DNA of 64,000 nt from contig MSTD01000010.1 of assembly GCA_001942045.1 (NCBI GenBank), positions 1-64,000 of the forward strand, in the 5' to 3' direction. Shown here in pieces: positions 49,040 through 61,495 of the stretch. Position numbers and translations under genes: made by a program. This DNA is from Mycolicibacterium porcinum. Its GTDB lineage: Bacteria > Actinomycetota > Actinomycetes > Mycobacteriales > Mycobacteriaceae. The notes under the pieces are model-generated. The model ran no database searches and was not told where the DNA came from. It saw only the letters and a program-made list of their open reading frames with translations. Every line of letters begins with the position of its first letter. The stretch's first letter is position 1.

Positions 49040-50247
49040 CAGCCCAGGGCCTGCGCCGCCGGCTCGCGCTCGGCGACTGCCCGCAGGTAGGCGTCGATGT
49101 TGGCGCGGGTCTCGGCCAGCGAGTCCCCGCCGAACTTCTCCAGCACGGCGCGGGCCACCACAAGCGCAACCATGGTCTCCACCACCACGCCGGCGGCAGG
49201 CACCGCGCAGACGTCGGACCGTTGGTGGATGGCGACGGCTTCTTCACCGGTCGCCATGTCCACGGTGGCCAGCGCCCGGGGGACGGTCGAGATGGGCTTC
49301 ATCGCGGCCCGGACCCGCAGGGCCTGGCCGTTGGTCATGCCGCCTTCCAGGCCACCGGCCCGGTTCGTCGAGCGCAGGACTCCGTCGGGGCCGGGGTACA
49401 TCTCGTCGTGGGCCACGCTGCCGCGGCGGCGGGCGGTCTCGAAGCCGTCGCCGATCTCCACACCCTTGATCGCCTGGATGCCCATCACCGCGGCCGCGAG
49501 CTGGCTGTCGAGGCGGTTGTCGCCGCTGGTGAACGAGCCCAGCCCTATCGGCAGCCCCTCGACCACGACCTCGACGACGCCACCGAGGGTGTCGCCGTCC
49601 TTCTTGGCGGCCTCGATCTCGGCGATCATCGAGGCTTCAGCAGCCTCGTCAAACGCCCGAACGGGACTCGCGTCAATCTGGTCCAGGTCGGAGAACTGCG
49701 GCGGCGGGCCGTCGTACGGCTTGGATGCGCCGATGGAGATGACGTGCGAGACCACCTCGACACCGAGCGCGGCACGCAGGAAGGCCCGGGCCACGGTGCC
49801 TGCCGCGACGCGGGCAGCGGTCTCGCGGGCACTGGCACGTTCCAGCACGGGACGGGCGTCGTCGAAGCCGTACTTGAGCATGCCGGCGTAGTCGGCGTGC
49901 CCCGGGCGGGGACGGGTCAGCGGGGCGTTACGCGCCACGTCGAGTTCGGCGGGGTCGACCGGGTCCGGAGACATCACGGTCTCCCACTTGGGCCACTCGG
50001 TGTTGCCGATCTCGATGGCGATCGGCCCACCCAGGGTGGTGCCATGACGCACCCCGGCCAGCATGGTGACCTGGTCCTGTTCGAACTTCATCCGGGCGCC
50101 CCGGCCGTAGCCGAGGCGACGGCGCTTGAGCTGTGCCCCGATCTCCTCGGAAGTGATGGGCACGCCGGCGACCATCCCTTCGAGCATGGCCACCAGGGCG
50201 CGGCCGTGGGATTCACCAGCTGTGGTCCAACGCAACACGGGTGTCAT
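49039..50247 (-). CDS. aroC: Chorismate synthase
   Basis: AroC removes phosphate from EPSP to make chorismate, using reduced FMN. The 402-residue protein has the family signatures: [26 protein letters not shown] at the N-terminus, [35 protein letters not shown] in the middle, and [15 protein letters not shown] near the C-terminus. The ATG at 50247 follows GGGAG. It is the first gene of the leftward aroC-aroK-aroB unit. The M. tuberculosis equivalent is named aroF. Confidence 0.98.
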
Positions 50248-50303
50248 TCTCCCACGTCGGGGTTTGCCTCCAGAAATCCGTGGTCAAACGTGACGCATAC
50301 GGC

Positions 50304-50666
50304 CTATTGCTGTTGCGGCTGCTGCGGTGCGCTCTGCTGCTGACCGTACTGATACCACCACTGCGCGTAGGCCTGCGCCTGCTCGACATCCTTGCGCAGT
50401 TTGGCCCGCGCACCCACGTTGCTCAGCAGCGAGAGCCAGTTCATGAACAGGATCGACAGGAAGCTCCACCAGCCCAGAACAAGGTTGTGCCGCTGGGCAC
50501 TGGTCAGGGCGGCCTCGCACTGTTCGGCGGTCCCGGTCACCACACGGGTCTGGTTGAACCACAAGATCAACATGCCGGTGTGCCGGGTCGTCTCCACGCG
50601 GAAAACCGGCACCGCCGGTGGCGGCGGATACTGCGGCGCGGCTTGTGGCCAATGCGGTTGTGACAT
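50304..50666 (-). CDS. Small membrane-associated protein of unknown function
   Basis: The 120-residue protein has a Pro-rich start (MSQPHWPQAAPQYPPPP), a central region with one or two hydrophobic stretches (about 66-85, NLVLGWWSFLSILFMNWLSLL), and a Gln/Tyr-rich tail (WWYQYGQQQSAPQQPQQQ). The ATG at 50666 has GGGGGAG upstream. I recognise no domain. It is encoded between aroC and a prepilin peptidase on the same strand. The frame is open further upstream but without a better start. Confidence 0.72.
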   Translation of the reverse strand: MSQPHWPQAAPQYPPPPAVPVFRVETTRHTGMLILWFNQTRVVTGTAEQCEAALTSAQRHNLVLGWWSFLSILFMNWLSLLSNVGARAKLRKDVEQAQAYAQWWYQYGQQQSAPQQPQQQ

Positions 50667-50763
50667 GCGAACTCCCCCCGGGACGACTCGATACCGGAGA
50701 TGAGCGTAACCAGGGATTCCACGGGTCAATCGCACCAATTCGCGCCTGCCGGCGACGATGCGG

Positions 50764-51192
50764 CTAGGCCAGGACCAGGGCTACCGCGGCGGCACTCGCC
50801 GCGCACATCGACGGTCCGTGCGGCACCGTCCGAATGCCACGCAGGGCGGCAGCCAACGCCAGCACCGCGGTGCACATCGGTGCCGCGAGTGCCGCCAACA
50901 ACCACACGTCCGTCCCGAACGCCCCGGTCATCGCGCCCAAACCGATCGCCAGTTTCACATCCCCACCACCCATGGCCCGCGGGGCGACCAGATGCACGGC
51001 CAGGTACAGCGCCGACAATGCCGCAGCGCCGGCGAGCGCGGGACCACCGCGTCCGGCCACGGTTGCCACTACCAAGACCAGCACCGCGCCCGGCAGCGTC
51101 AGCCAGTTCGGCAGCCTGCGTTCGGCGATGTCGTAACCGCTCAGTGCAAGTAGCCAGCCGGCCGCGAGAACGGCTATCCCCACCCCCATCAA
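50764..51192 (-). CDS. Prepilin peptidase, A24 family (Rv2551c-like)
   Basis: The 142-residue membrane protein has about four helices and the two catalytic aspartates of A24 peptidases: one in LSGYDIAERRLPNW (Asp21) and one in the GGGDVKLA (GxGD-type) motif. It lacks the methylase domain of larger PilD proteins, as in the TadV/CpaA type used for Flp pili. M. tuberculosis has a matching gene (Rv2551c) beside aroE. No pilin or tad genes are in the window, so the substrate is elsewhere. An ATG one codon later is equally possible. Confidence 0.88.
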   Translation of the reverse strand: MMGVGIAVLAAGWLLALSGYDIAERRLPNWLTLPGAVLVLVVATVAGRGGPALAGAAALSALYLAVHLVAPRAMGGGDVKLAIGLGAMTGAFGTDVWLLAALAAPMCTAVLALAAALRGIRTVPHGPSMCAASAAAVALVLA

Positions 51193-51303
51193 CCGAGGCT
51201 AAGTGCGGCCAGGCAAGCGGGAATGCGCTTATTCGGCTGGAGCACTACGGATTCCCCGGCGCCGCCCGGAAAATCGCTTGCGGCGGTATGACACGGTCGA
51301 GGA

Positions 51304-52284
51304 GTGCGCACGCTGGTCACCGGCAGTTCCGGCCATCTCGGGGAGGCGATCGTGCGCACCCTCCGCGACCGCGGCGAAGACGTGGTGGGTATGGACGTCC
51401 GCCCCTCGCCGTGGACGGACATCGTGGGTTCGGTCACCGACACCGAAGCGGTCCGGGCGGCAATGGCAGGCATCGACGTCGTGCTCCACACCGCTACGTT
51501 GCACAAACCCCAGCTGGCATTCGTGCCCGGACAGGCATTCATCGACACGAATGTCAGCGGAACCCTGGCGCTCCTCGAGGCGGCTGCGGACGCGGGCGTC
51601 CGAGCATTCGTGATGTCCTCTTCCACAACGGTTTTCGGCGATGCGCTGGTGCCCGACGCCCAGCGACCGGCGGCTTGGATCGACGAGTCGGTGGCGCCGG
51701 CGCCAAAGAACATGTACGGCGTCACGAAGGCCGCCGCCGAGGACCTGTGCCAGCTGGCCCACCGCAATCACGGGTTACCCAGCGTCGTGTTGCGGGTGGC
51801 CCGGTTCTTCCCGGAGGGTGACGACCGGCCCGATGCCCACGAGGGCCGGACCGACGCGAACGTCAAGGCCGACGAATACGCGACCCGCCGGGTTGCGCTG
51901 GAAGACGCAGTCGACGCGCACCTGCTGGCCGCAGCGGCCGCCGACCGAATCGGGTTCGGCCGCTACATCGTCTCGGCCACCACACCGTTCGTGCCAGAAG
52001 ACCTGGAGCAGCTGCGGACTGATGCGGCCGCTGTCTTCGCCCGCCGCGCTCCCCGGGTCGCGGAGGTGTGGGCGCGGCGCGGTTGGCGCTTCCCCACCCG
52101 CATCGACCGCGTTTACGACAACACCAAGGCTCGCGCCGATCTGGGCTGGTGCCCGCGCTACGACCTGGCTTCGATCGCCGAACTGGTCGACACCGAGGAC
52201 ACGGTCCAGACCCCGCTGGCCCGCTTGGTTGGATCCAAGGAGTACCTCCACAGCTCCTACCACCGGGGAACGTTCGTCCCGTGA
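51304..52284 (+). CDS. NAD(P)-dependent epimerase/dehydratase family protein
   Basis: The 326-residue protein is an extended short-chain dehydrogenase. It has an N-terminal GSSGHLG nucleotide motif, a SSSTTVFGDA segment with the catalytic serine region, and YGVTKAAAED supplying the Tyr and Lys (YxxxK). The start is GTG at 51304 and there is no M. tuberculosis gene at this site as far as I recall. Sugar-nucleotide epimerases share this fold; the substrate is unknown. It converges on aroE with 4 bases between. Confidence 0.88.
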   Translation: MRTLVTGSSGHLGEAIVRTLRDRGEDVVGMDVRPSPWTDIVGSVTDTEAVRAAMAGIDVVLHTATLHKPQLAFVPGQAFIDTNVSGTLALLEAAADAGVRAFVMSSSTTVFGDALVPDAQRPAAWIDESVAPAPKNMYGVTKAAAEDLCQLAHRNHGLPSVVLRVARFFPEGDDRPDAHEGRTDANVKADEYATRRVALEDAVDAHLLAAAAADRIGFGRYIVSATTPFVPEDLEQLRTDAAAVFARRAPRVAEVWARRGWRFPTRIDRVYDNTKARADLGWCPRYDLASIAELVDTEDTVQTPLARLVGSKEYLHSSYHRGTFVP

Positions 52285-52288
52285 CGGC

Positions 52289-53092
52289 TCAGCCCAGCGC
52301 GGCGCGCATCGCCTCTTTGGGAGCGGGCATCCCGGTGAACTGCTCCACCTGAGCGAAGGCCTGGTTCAGCAGCATCTGCAGCCCGTTGATCGCCTCGCCG
52401 CCTGCGGCTTCGACGGCCGCGGCCAGCGGCGTCGGCCACGGGTCGTAGATGGCATCGAGCACGCGCGGCACCGCGGCCAGTGTGTCCGCGTAGGGGGCGG
52501 CCGCGTCCGCCGGGATGGTGCTGACGGCCGCATCCGCGGTGGCGACCGCGTCCGCGAGTGCGCCGCTGCCGATGTCGCACCAGCTGCCGTGCGCGCCGCA
52601 CCGGCCGGCCAACTCGACCAGCCGGGCCGCCTTGCCCGCACTGCGCGCGACGACGGTGATCCGCTGCACGCCGAGTTCGGCCAGGGCCACCACAGCAGCC
52701 GGGGCGGTGCCGCCGGATCCGATCACCAGTGCCGCGTCGCCGGCCGTGCCGAGCGCTCCGATCACCCCGTCGACATCGGTGTTGTCGGCGCGCCAGCCAC
52801 CCGCGGGCATCCGGACCAGAGTGTTGGCCGAACCCACCAATGCGGCGCGATCGGTGCGCTGATCGGCGAACTCCAGCGCCGCGAACTTGCCCGGCATGGT
52901 GACCGACACCCCGACCCATTCCGGTCCGAGCCCACCGACGAGGCCCGGCAGTTGTTCGGCCGTGCACTCGATGCGCTCGTAGGTCCAGGACGTCAGCCCC
53001 AGCGCCCGGTACGCCGCCAGATGCAGTTGCGGCGAACGTGAGTGGGTGATCGGCGAGCCCAGGACGGCTGCTTTGCGGGCGCTACCTTGCAC
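52289..53092 (-). CDS. aroE: Shikimate dehydrogenase
   Basis: AroE reduces 3-dehydroshikimate to shikimate with NADPH. The 267-residue protein has the substrate motif GSPITHSRSPQLH, the catalytic-lysine segment VSVTMPGK, the catalytic aspartate in WRADNTDVDG, and a VIGSGGTAPA nucleotide site. The GTG at 53092 is chosen because it gives the expected length (269 in M. tuberculosis) and overlaps mltG by 11 bases; a GTG at 53104 is possible. Confidence 0.94.
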   Translation of the reverse strand: MQGSARKAAVLGSPITHSRSPQLHLAAYRALGLTSWTYERIECTAEQLPGLVGGLGPEWVGVSVTMPGKFAALEFADQRTDRAALVGSANTLVRMPAGGWRADNTDVDGVIGALGTAGDAALVIGSGGTAPAAVVALAELGVQRITVVARSAGKAARLVELAGRCGAHGSWCDIGSGALADAVATADAAVSTIPADAAAPYADTLAAVPRVLDAIYDPWPTPLAAAVEAAGGEAINGLQMLLNQAFAQVEQFTGMPAPKEAMRAALG

Positions 53093-54326
53093 TGTCGAGC
53101 ACACCGTTGTGCTGCGCCTGCTCGATGTTGGCCAGGTGTTGCTCGTAGTCACGGGTGAACAGCGTGGTGCCCTGCATGTCGATGGTCACGAAGTACAGCC
53201 AGTCCCCCTCGGCCGGACGCTCGGCGGCGGCCAGCGCATCGGTGCCCGGCGAACAGATCGGGGTCTGCGGAAGCCCTTGGCTCATATAGGTATTCCACGG
53301 CGTGGTCTTGGCGCGGTCGTCATCGGTGGTCGCCACTTCCTGGCGATCCAGCGGGTAGTTCACGGTCGAGTCGAACTCCAGCTTGCGGTGTTCGGCCAGC
53401 CGGTTGTAGATCACCCGAGCGACCTTGGCGAAGTCCTGCGGCTTGGCCTCACGTTGCACGAGGGATCCGACGGTGAGGATCTGATACGGCGACATCTGCA
53501 TCGCCGCTGCGGTGTCGAGCAGGCCGCTCTGTGTGTAGAGGGTGGCACTGCCCCCGATCAAGGTGGACAGGATGTCCTGCGCCGTGCCTGCGGGGTCGAC
53601 GTTCCAGGTGCCTGGGGCGATCAGCCCTTCCAACCGCCGGTGGTCGTTGGGCATCGCCGCGACCGGACCGGCTGCCCAGTCGGGTACGGCCAGCGCCGCC
53701 GCCGGTGCCGTCTGCGCGGCTGCCCGCAGCTCCTCCACCGGCACGCAACGCTGCTTGCCGTCGAGTTCGACGCAGGAGGCCTGCGAGATGAGCGTCAAGA
53801 CCCCTTCGGTGACGGCCTTGGTCTTGACGTCGGCCGTGTCGTCGAGCTGACGACCCTCCGGAATAGTGAGCTTGCCCACCCGGCTCTCCGGATCTACCAG
53901 GCGCTCAACGGCATTGGCGGCCGGAATTTCGGTGCGGAGCTTGTAGAAGCCGGGCTGGATCTCCGAGATCGCCTCGTTCTTGTGCGCTGCGTCCACGAAG
54001 GCCTTGACCGTGGCGACCACTTTCTTGTCCTGCAGGGTCTTGGCGATGGCCGTCGTGGAATCGCCGTCGTGGACCTGGACGACGATGTCGGCCACGCCGT
54101 CACCCGCGTAGTCGTTGGCACTGCCCGACATGCTGTGCCACAGCTTGGAACCCAGGAACACCGCACCGATCATGACGACGATGAGCGCTGCGATGGAGAA
54201 GCCCCGGGTGATGCGTCGCTTCCGGTCGTTGCGCGCTTTGCGGGCCCGCTCGGCCTTGCTCAACCCGCGACGCGGCGGTCCGATCGCCTCGGGCTTCGCC
54301 TTGTTGGCACCCCACTTCTCAGCCAT
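53082..54326 (-). CDS. mltG: Endolytic murein transglycosylase MltG (YceG)
   Basis: MltG is an inner-membrane lytic transglycosylase that cuts nascent glycan and sets strand length. The 414-residue protein has a basic cytoplasmic start ([16 protein letters not shown]), one membrane helix (about 43-62), and a YceG domain. Its catalytic glutamate is probably in [23 protein letters not shown], and [17 protein letters not shown] is the conserved YceG segment. The ATG at 54326 overlaps the ruvX stop by 8 bases. The order aroE-mltG-ruvX-alaS is the usual actinobacterial one. Confidence 0.95.
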   Translation of the reverse strand: MAEKWGANKAKPEAIGPPRRGLSKAERARKARNDRKRRITRGFSIAALIVVMIGAVFLGSKLWHSMSGSANDYAGDGVADIVVQVHDGDSTTAIAKTLQDKKVVATVKAFVDAAHKNEAISEIQPGFYKLRTEIPAANAVERLVDPESRVGKLTIPEGRQLDDTADVKTKAVTEGVLTLISQASCVELDGKQRCVPVEELRAAAQTAPAAALAVPDWAAGPVAAMPNDHRRLEGLIAPGTWNVDPAGTAQDILSTLIGGSATLYTQSGLLDTAAAMQMSPYQILTVGSLVQREAKPQDFAKVARVIYNRLAEHRKLEFDSTVNYPLDRQEVATTDDDRAKTTPWNTYMSQGLPQTPICSPGTDALAAAERPAEGDWLYFVTIDMQGTTLFTRDYEQHLANIEQAQHNGVLDSAR

Positions 54327-54837
54327 CCATGCCCTCTCCGCGCGCAGCCAGAGCCGCACGTCGCTGATCCAGCCAGCTCTGCAGAATGCCCACCGCAGCG
54401 GCCTGGTCGATCATCGCCTTCTGTCCCTTTGCCCGAACCCCCGCCTCACGCAACGACCGTTGAGCCGTCACAGTAGTGAGCCGCTCGTCGGCCATCCGCA
54501 CCGGTATCGGGGCGATTCGACGGGCCAGCAGATCGGCCAGTTCGACGGCATCGACGGCTGAGCTTCCGGCCCGGTCGGCGAGCGTGCGCGGCAGTCCGAC
54601 GATGACCTCGACTGCCTCGTACTCGCCGATCAGCTTGACCAGTCTGCGCAGGTGCTTACCTGACCGGTCCCGCTTGTCCCGCTGAACGGTCTCGACGGGG
54701 GTGGCCAATATCCCGTCGGGATCGCAGCTGGCCACACCGATCCGCACGGTCCCGACGTCGATGCCGATGCGCCGCCCGCGTCCGGGGTCGTCATCCCCTG
54801 GACGGTCCGGTAGTCGGTCGTCGACCGTGTCGGACAC
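54319..54837 (-). CDS. ruvX: Holliday junction resolvase-like RuvX (YqgF)
   Basis: The 172-residue protein has the RNase H-like fold of Yqg[13 protein letters not shown] at the start, VIVGLPRTL in the middle, [19 protein letters not shown], and [15 protein letters not shown] with the last catalytic aspartate. The family acts in 16S rRNA 5'-end processing in E. coli and as a Holliday-junction resolvase in M. tuberculosis. The start is ATG or nearby; it follows alaS with a 4-base gap. Confidence 0.95.
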   Translation of the reverse strand: MSDTVDDRLPDRPGDDDPGRGRRIGIDVGTVRIGVASCDPDGILATPVETVQRDKRDRSGKHLRRLVKLIGEYEAVEVIVGLPRTLADRAGSSAVDAVELADLLARRIAPIPVRMADERLTTVTAQRSLREAGVRAKGQKAMIDQAAAVGILQSWLDQRRAALAARGEGMDG

Positions 54838-54841
54838 GAAG

Positions 54842-57532
<2,691 letters not shown>

Positions 57533-57642
57533 GTTGCTCGTGTCCTCGTGTTCGTGGGTGGCTGGGGTTGCGCAGGCAACCACCAGTTCGACCGCTTTAC
57601 ATTACCGTTCTGCGCGTTCACCCCGGAAAAGGGCGACGGGCG

Positions 57643-58044
57643 TCATGTCCCCAGAAAGCTGAGCCGCACCGAACGCTGCGGGTTGTCGCGGTTCAGATCA
57701 ACCAGCACCACGCTCTGCCAGGTTCCCAGCAGCGGTCGGCCGGCCTGGACCGGCAGCGTGACCGACGGCGATACCAGGGCGGGCAGCACGTGATCCGCAC
57801 CATGGCCGAACGATCCGTGGCTGTGCCGGTAGCGATCGTCGCGCGGCAACAACCGTTCCAGGGTATCGAGCAGGTCGTCGTCGGACCCGGCACCGGTCTC
57901 GATGATGGCCACGCCGGCAGTCGCGTGCGGGACGAACACGTTGCACAGGCCGTCGCGGTGCGCACCGCAGAACTCGCGCACCGAGTCGGTGAGATCGACG
58001 ATGCGCCGCCGCGAGGTGTCCACGTCGATCACGTCGGTATCCAT
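57643..58044 (-). CDS. YjbQ (UPF0047) family protein
   Basis: The 133-residue protein has the YjbQ signature: CNVFVPHATAGVAIIETG (with a metal-binding His), the SFGHGADHVLPALVSPSVTLPV segment with further histidines, and GTWQSVVLVDLNRDNPQRSVRL. YjbQ-family proteins have been reported with thiamine-phosphate synthase-like activity; its role in mycobacteria is unknown. It lies upstream of alaS with a 110-base gap, matching Rv2556c, and is divergent from the Rv2557-like gene. Confidence 0.9.
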   Translation of the reverse strand: MDTDVIDVDTSRRRIVDLTDSVREFCGAHRDGLCNVFVPHATAGVAIIETGAGSDDDLLDTLERLLPRDDRYRHSHGSFGHGADHVLPALVSPSVTLPVQAGRPLLGTWQSVVLVDLNRDNPQRSVRLSFLGT

Positions 58045-58160
58045 CGGCCCAGCCTACGAGCCGCCCGCCACACCATTGCGACCTGCGACGCAGCGGAGGA
58101 AGGTTGGGGGTGGAACCGGTGGCGCCACCGGGGCGCCGCCCTGGCAGGAAGGGGTGGATC

Positions 58161-58781
58161 GTGTTCGCACGCTCAACCACGATCGCGGCGCGCACCCAGG
58201 CCGTCAATGCCGGCATCGCCGTCGTCCGCGACGAGGTCATGCCCGCCCTCGACACCGTCGACGGCTGCGTGGGCCTGTCCCTGATGGCGAACCGGGAATC
58301 GGGCCAGTGTGTCCTCACCACAGCGTGGCGTTCGGAAGACGCCATGCACGCCAGCGCCGCCGCCATAGCGCCGATGCGCCATCGGGTGGTGGAGGCCTTC
58401 GCCGGCACCGCCACAGTCGACGAATGGGAGATCGCGGTGGTGCACCGCGAGCAGTACTCCGGCCCCGGCGCCTGCGTACGTGCGACGTGGCTGCGAACCC
58501 GCCCCGAGCTGTTCGACCGGGCCGTGGACTTCTACCGCGCGTCGGTGTTGCCCGCGATGGAAGACCTGGAGGGCTTCTGCAGCGCCAGCCTGATGCTCGA
58601 CAGGGCCTCGGGACGGGCGGTGTCCTCGGCCACTTTCGACAGCGCTGAGGCGATGGACCACAACCGCGATCAGGCGCGCGCCCTGCGTACCGCGCGGCTA
58701 CGCGACCTCAGCGCCGATCAGATCGATGTCGGAGAATTCGAACTCGTGCTCGCCCACCTGCGCGTACCCGAGATGGCCTGA
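58161..58781 (+). CDS. Rv2557/Rv2558-like protein, tandem dimeric-barrel fold
   Basis: The 206-residue protein looks like two copies of a ferredoxin-like alpha+beta barrel. Each half has a VxPALDTVDGCVGLSLM or VLPAMEDLEGFCSASLM segment followed by a W or F-rich strand. The halves are about 100 residues each and clearly related. M. tuberculosis has two tandem genes here (Rv2557, Rv2558), reported as induced in starvation or granulomas; this species shows one. The GTG at 58161 has GGAAGGGG just upstream. No enzymatic function is known. Confidence 0.87.
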   Translation: MFARSTTIAARTQAVNAGIAVVRDEVMPALDTVDGCVGLSLMANRESGQCVLTTAWRSEDAMHASAAAIAPMRHRVVEAFAGTATVDEWEIAVVHREQYSGPGACVRATWLRTRPELFDRAVDFYRASVLPAMEDLEGFCSASLMLDRASGRAVSSATFDSAEAMDHNRDQARALRTARLRDLSADQIDVGEFELVLAHLRVPEMA

Positions 58782-58872
58782 AGCGCCGACGAATAGCAAT
58801 TGACGGCGCCGTTTGCATTGTGACGGTGCGGGGTACTTCCCTGGTCAGCCCAACCCAGCCGCGGAGGAAACC

Positions 58873-59181
58873 ATGACCATCACCGGCATCATCAGCGCCA
58901 TTCTGATCGGCATCGTCGTCGGCCTGATCGGCCGGTTGATCGTGCCCGGCAGACAACCCATAGGAATTCTGGTGACGATCCTCGTCGGCATTGTGTCGGC
59001 GTTCATCGGCACCGCACTTGCGCGCGCCATGGGCATCCCGACGGTGACCAGCGGTGTCGACTGGCTCGAGCTCCTGGTCCAGGTCATCGTGGCCGCGCTC
59101 GGGGTTGCCCTCGTGTCCGCGTTGATGGGGCGCAGGAGGAGCGGGCTGTTCGGCGGGCGAGGCTCAGGCATCCTCCGCTGA
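58873..59181 (+). CDS. GlsB/YeaQ/YmgE family stress-response membrane protein
   Basis: The 102-residue protein has three membrane helices (about 5-21, 30-50, 65-85) and the conserved GRLIVPGRQPIGILVTILVG segment of the transglycosylase-associated (YeaQ/YmgE) family. The ATG at 58873 follows GGAGG. The family is linked to stress in other bacteria, but its function is not settled. It stands alone between the Rv2557-like gene and the convergent SRPBCC gene. Confidence 0.88.
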   Translation: MTITGIISAILIGIVVGLIGRLIVPGRQPIGILVTILVGIVSAFIGTALARAMGIPTVTSGVDWLELLVQVIVAALGVALVSALMGRRRSGLFGGRGSGILR

Positions 59182-59197
59182 TTTCGCCCGGCCGCAT

Positions 59198-59671
59198 TTA
59201 TCGTGCGGCCAGCAGCTCGTCGAGGCGTTCGTAACCCTCGGTCATGCCGCCTTCCATGCCCGAGGACAACAGCGCATCGCGGGCCTCGGTATTGGGGCAG
59301 ATCGAACGCCCGCGTAGTTGGCTGCGGCCGTTGCCCAGGTCCTCGAACCACATGAACTCGATGTTCACCATGGCCGGGGCGCCTTCGAATTCGAAGGTCT
59401 GGATGATGAGTTCGTTCGGGCGCACGACGTGATACACCCCGTTGAACGCGTAGCTGCCGGAGGCGTCGGAGTGCACGTAGCGATAGCCGCCACCGGTGCG
59501 GAAATCCCAGTGGTCGATTCGCATTTCAAGCCCACGGGGCCCCAGCCACTGGGTGACCAGCTCGGGCTCGGCGTGGGCCCGGAACAGTGCGTCGACCGGT
59601 GCGTCGAAGGGGCGGGTGAACTCCATCGCCAAGGTGTCGACGGGGGCAGTCAGGTTGAGCGCGTTGGTCAT
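59198..59671 (-). CDS. SRPBCC/AHSA1-type protein paired with an ArsR regulator
   Basis: The 157-residue protein has the activator-of-Hsp90-like SRPBCC fold: FTRPFDAPVDALFRAHAEPELVTQWLGPRG, WDFRTGGGYRY, and the C-terminal MEGGMTEGYERLDELLA helix. The ATG at 59671 overlaps the ArsR gene stop by 4 bases. ArsR-AHSA1 pairs are common in actinobacteria; the AHSA1 protein is thought to bind a ligand or act in resistance, but the role is open. Confidence 0.88.
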   Translation of the reverse strand: MTNALNLTAPVDTLAMEFTRPFDAPVDALFRAHAEPELVTQWLGPRGLEMRIDHWDFRTGGGYRYVHSDASGSYAFNGVYHVVRPNELIIQTFEFEGAPAMVNIEFMWFEDLGNGRSQLRGRSICPNTEARDALLSSGMEGGMTEGYERLDELLAAR

Positions 59672-60039
59672 TGGTGTTTCTCCTCGGGTTCGTCAGTTGC
59701 CTTCGCTGCCATTCGGGCCAGCAGCTCATCGAGCCGGCGGTAGTTTCGTTCGGCGTCGAGCCGATATCGGTCGATCCATGCGGTCAGCCCTTCCAGCGCA
59801 GCCGCGTCCAGATGGACCGGCCGACGCTGCGCGTCCCGGGTCCTGGTAACCAGGCCGGCTTGTTCGAGCACCTGAATGTGTTTCGAGACCGCTTGTTTCG
59901 TGATCGCGAAAGGTTCGGCCAGTTCGTTCACGGTGGCCGGGCCGCGGGACAGGCGCGCCACCATCGCCCGCCGGACCGGATCGGCAAGAGCCAGGAAAGC
60001 CCGGTCGAGGTTGTCCTCGGCATCCACATCACGCTCCAA
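59668..60039 (-). CDS. ArsR-family transcriptional regulator
   Basis: The 123-residue protein has a winged helix (about 15-85, with ALADPVRRAMVARLS and FAITKQAVSKHIQVLEQAGLV). No cysteine metal-binding motif is seen, so it is not a classical metal sensor. It is followed by an AHSA1 gene with a 4-base overlap. A nested palindrome sits directly before its start (60040-60077), so it is probably autoregulated. Confidence 0.92.
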   Translation of the reverse strand: MERDVDAEDNLDRAFLALADPVRRAMVARLSRGPATVNELAEPFAITKQAVSKHIQVLEQAGLVTRTRDAQRRPVHLDAAALEGLTAWIDRYRLDAERNYRRLDELLARMAAKATDEPEEKHQ

Positions 60040-60077
60040 TAGTCAATCTTTCCGTTGATCAACCAATTGATTGACTA
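60040..60077. promoter_or_regulatory. Nested palindrome before the ArsR gene
   Basis: TAGTCAATC and GATTGACTA are 9-base arms, and the palindrome GTTGATCAAC (60054-60063) sits exactly at their common centre. The site begins one base before the ArsR start codon. It fits an autoregulatory operator covering the promoter. Binding by the ArsR protein is inferred. Confidence 0.65.
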
Positions 60078-60126
60078 CTAAGCTAGAGGCCACTTTTGGA
60101 CCTGTCAAGGTTTCAGACTGCCGAGC

Positions 60127-61464
60127 TCAGCGCCGGATGCGCCGGATGATGGCCCGAAGCTTGTCCACCCGGGTGGTCAGCTCGCGTTCGAATCCGCGTC
60201 CGGTCGGCTGGTAGTAGTCCGTCCCCACCAGCTCGTCTGGCGGATACTGTTGCGGCACAACACCATCGGGGTGATCGTGGGCGTATTTGTAGCCGACGGC
60301 GTTGCCGAGCTTCTGCGCACCCGAGTAATGCCCGTCCCGCAGATGCGGGGGCACCAGCCCGGCCTTGCCGGCTCGGATGTCGTTCATCGCCGCGCCGAGC
60401 GCGGTGGTCACCGCATTGGACTTGGGTGCGGTGGCCAGATGCACGGTGGCATGCGCCAGCGTCAGCTGCGCCTCGGGCATGCCGATCAGCTGTACGGTCT
60501 GGGCGGCGGCGACCGCGGTCTGCAGCGCGGTGGGATCGGCCATCCCGATGTCCTCGCTGGCCAGGATCATCAATCGGCGCGCCACGAAGCGTGGGTCCTC
60601 CCCCGCCACCAGCATCCGGGCCAGGTAATGCAACGCCGCGTCGACGTCGGATCCCCGGACCGACTTGATGAAGGCGCTGACGACGTCGTAGTGCTGATCG
60701 CCGTCGCGGTCGTAGCGCACCGCGGCCTTGTCCAGCGACTGCTCGATGATCTCGACCGTCACTTTTTCACCCGGCTCGGCCGCCACCTCCAACGCCGTCA
60801 GTGCCCGGCGCGCATCCCCTGCGGAGAGCTGGACCAGGAGATCGACGGCCTCGTCGGTGACGTCGACCGCACCCCCAAGACCGCGTGGGTCGGTGATCGC
60901 GCGGCGCAGCACGGTCTCGATGTCCTGTGGGGTCAGCGGCTGCAGTTGCAGGATCAGTGACCGTGAGAGCAGCGGGGCGACCACCGAGAACGACGGGTTC
61001 TCGGTGGTGGCGGCGACCAACAGCACCACCCGGTTCTCCACCGCCGCCAGCAGCGCGTCCTGCTGGGTCTTGGAGAAGCGGTGCACCTCGTCGATGAACA
61101 GCACGGTCTGTTCGCCGTGAACGGCCGCGCGCCGCGCCACATCGATCACGGCACGGACCTCTTTGACCCCGGCGCTGAGCGCCGACAGTGCCTCGAACCG
61201 GCGGCCGGTGGCCTGCGAGATCAGCGAGGCCAGGGTGGTCTTGCCGGTGCCGGGCGGACCGTAGAGGATGACCGACGCGGCGCCCGACCCCTCCACCAGG
61301 CGGCGCAACGGCGAACCAGCCTGCAACAGATGGGTTTGGCCGACAACCTCGTCGAGCCCGGCCGGGCGCATCCGCACCGCCAGGGGTGCGGTGCCGGGCG
61401 CGGCCAACGCACCCGGGGCGTCGGCCCCTGGGTCACCTGGCACGTCGAACAAACTGTCGGACAC
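60127..61464 (-). CDS. rarA: Replication-associated recombination protein A (RarA/MgsA)
   Basis: RarA is an AAA+ ATPase related to clamp loaders and RuvB that acts at stalled forks. The 445-residue protein has Walker A GPPGTGKT (69-76), Walker [12 protein letters not shown], the sensor segment [14 protein letters not shown], and the RarA-specific C-terminal [16 protein letters not shown] and [20 protein letters not shown]. The start is GTG at 61464. The M. tuberculosis gene Rv2559c is in the same context. Confidence 0.96.
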   Translation of the reverse strand: MSDSLFDVPGDPGADAPGALAAPGTAPLAVRMRPAGLDEVVGQTHLLQAGSPLRRLVEGSGAASVILYGPPGTGKTTLASLISQATGRRFEALSALSAGVKEVRAVIDVARRAAVHGEQTVLFIDEVHRFSKTQQDALLAAVENRVVLLVAATTENPSFSVVAPLLSRSLILQLQPLTPQDIETVLRRAITDPRGLGGAVDVTDEAVDLLVQLSAGDARRALTALEVAAEPGEKVTVEIIEQSLDKAAVRYDRDGDQHYDVVSAFIKSVRGSDVDAALHYLARMLVAGEDPRFVARRLMILASEDIGMADPTALQTAVAAAQTVQLIGMPEAQLTLAHATVHLATAPKSNAVTTALGAAMNDIRAGKAGLVPPHLRDGHYSGAQKLGNAVGYKYAHDHPDGVVPQQYPPDELVGTDYYQPTGRGFERELTTRVDKLRAIIRRIRR

Positions 61465-61495
61465 GCCTTCTGCTTACCACGCCGGAGCGACGAAG

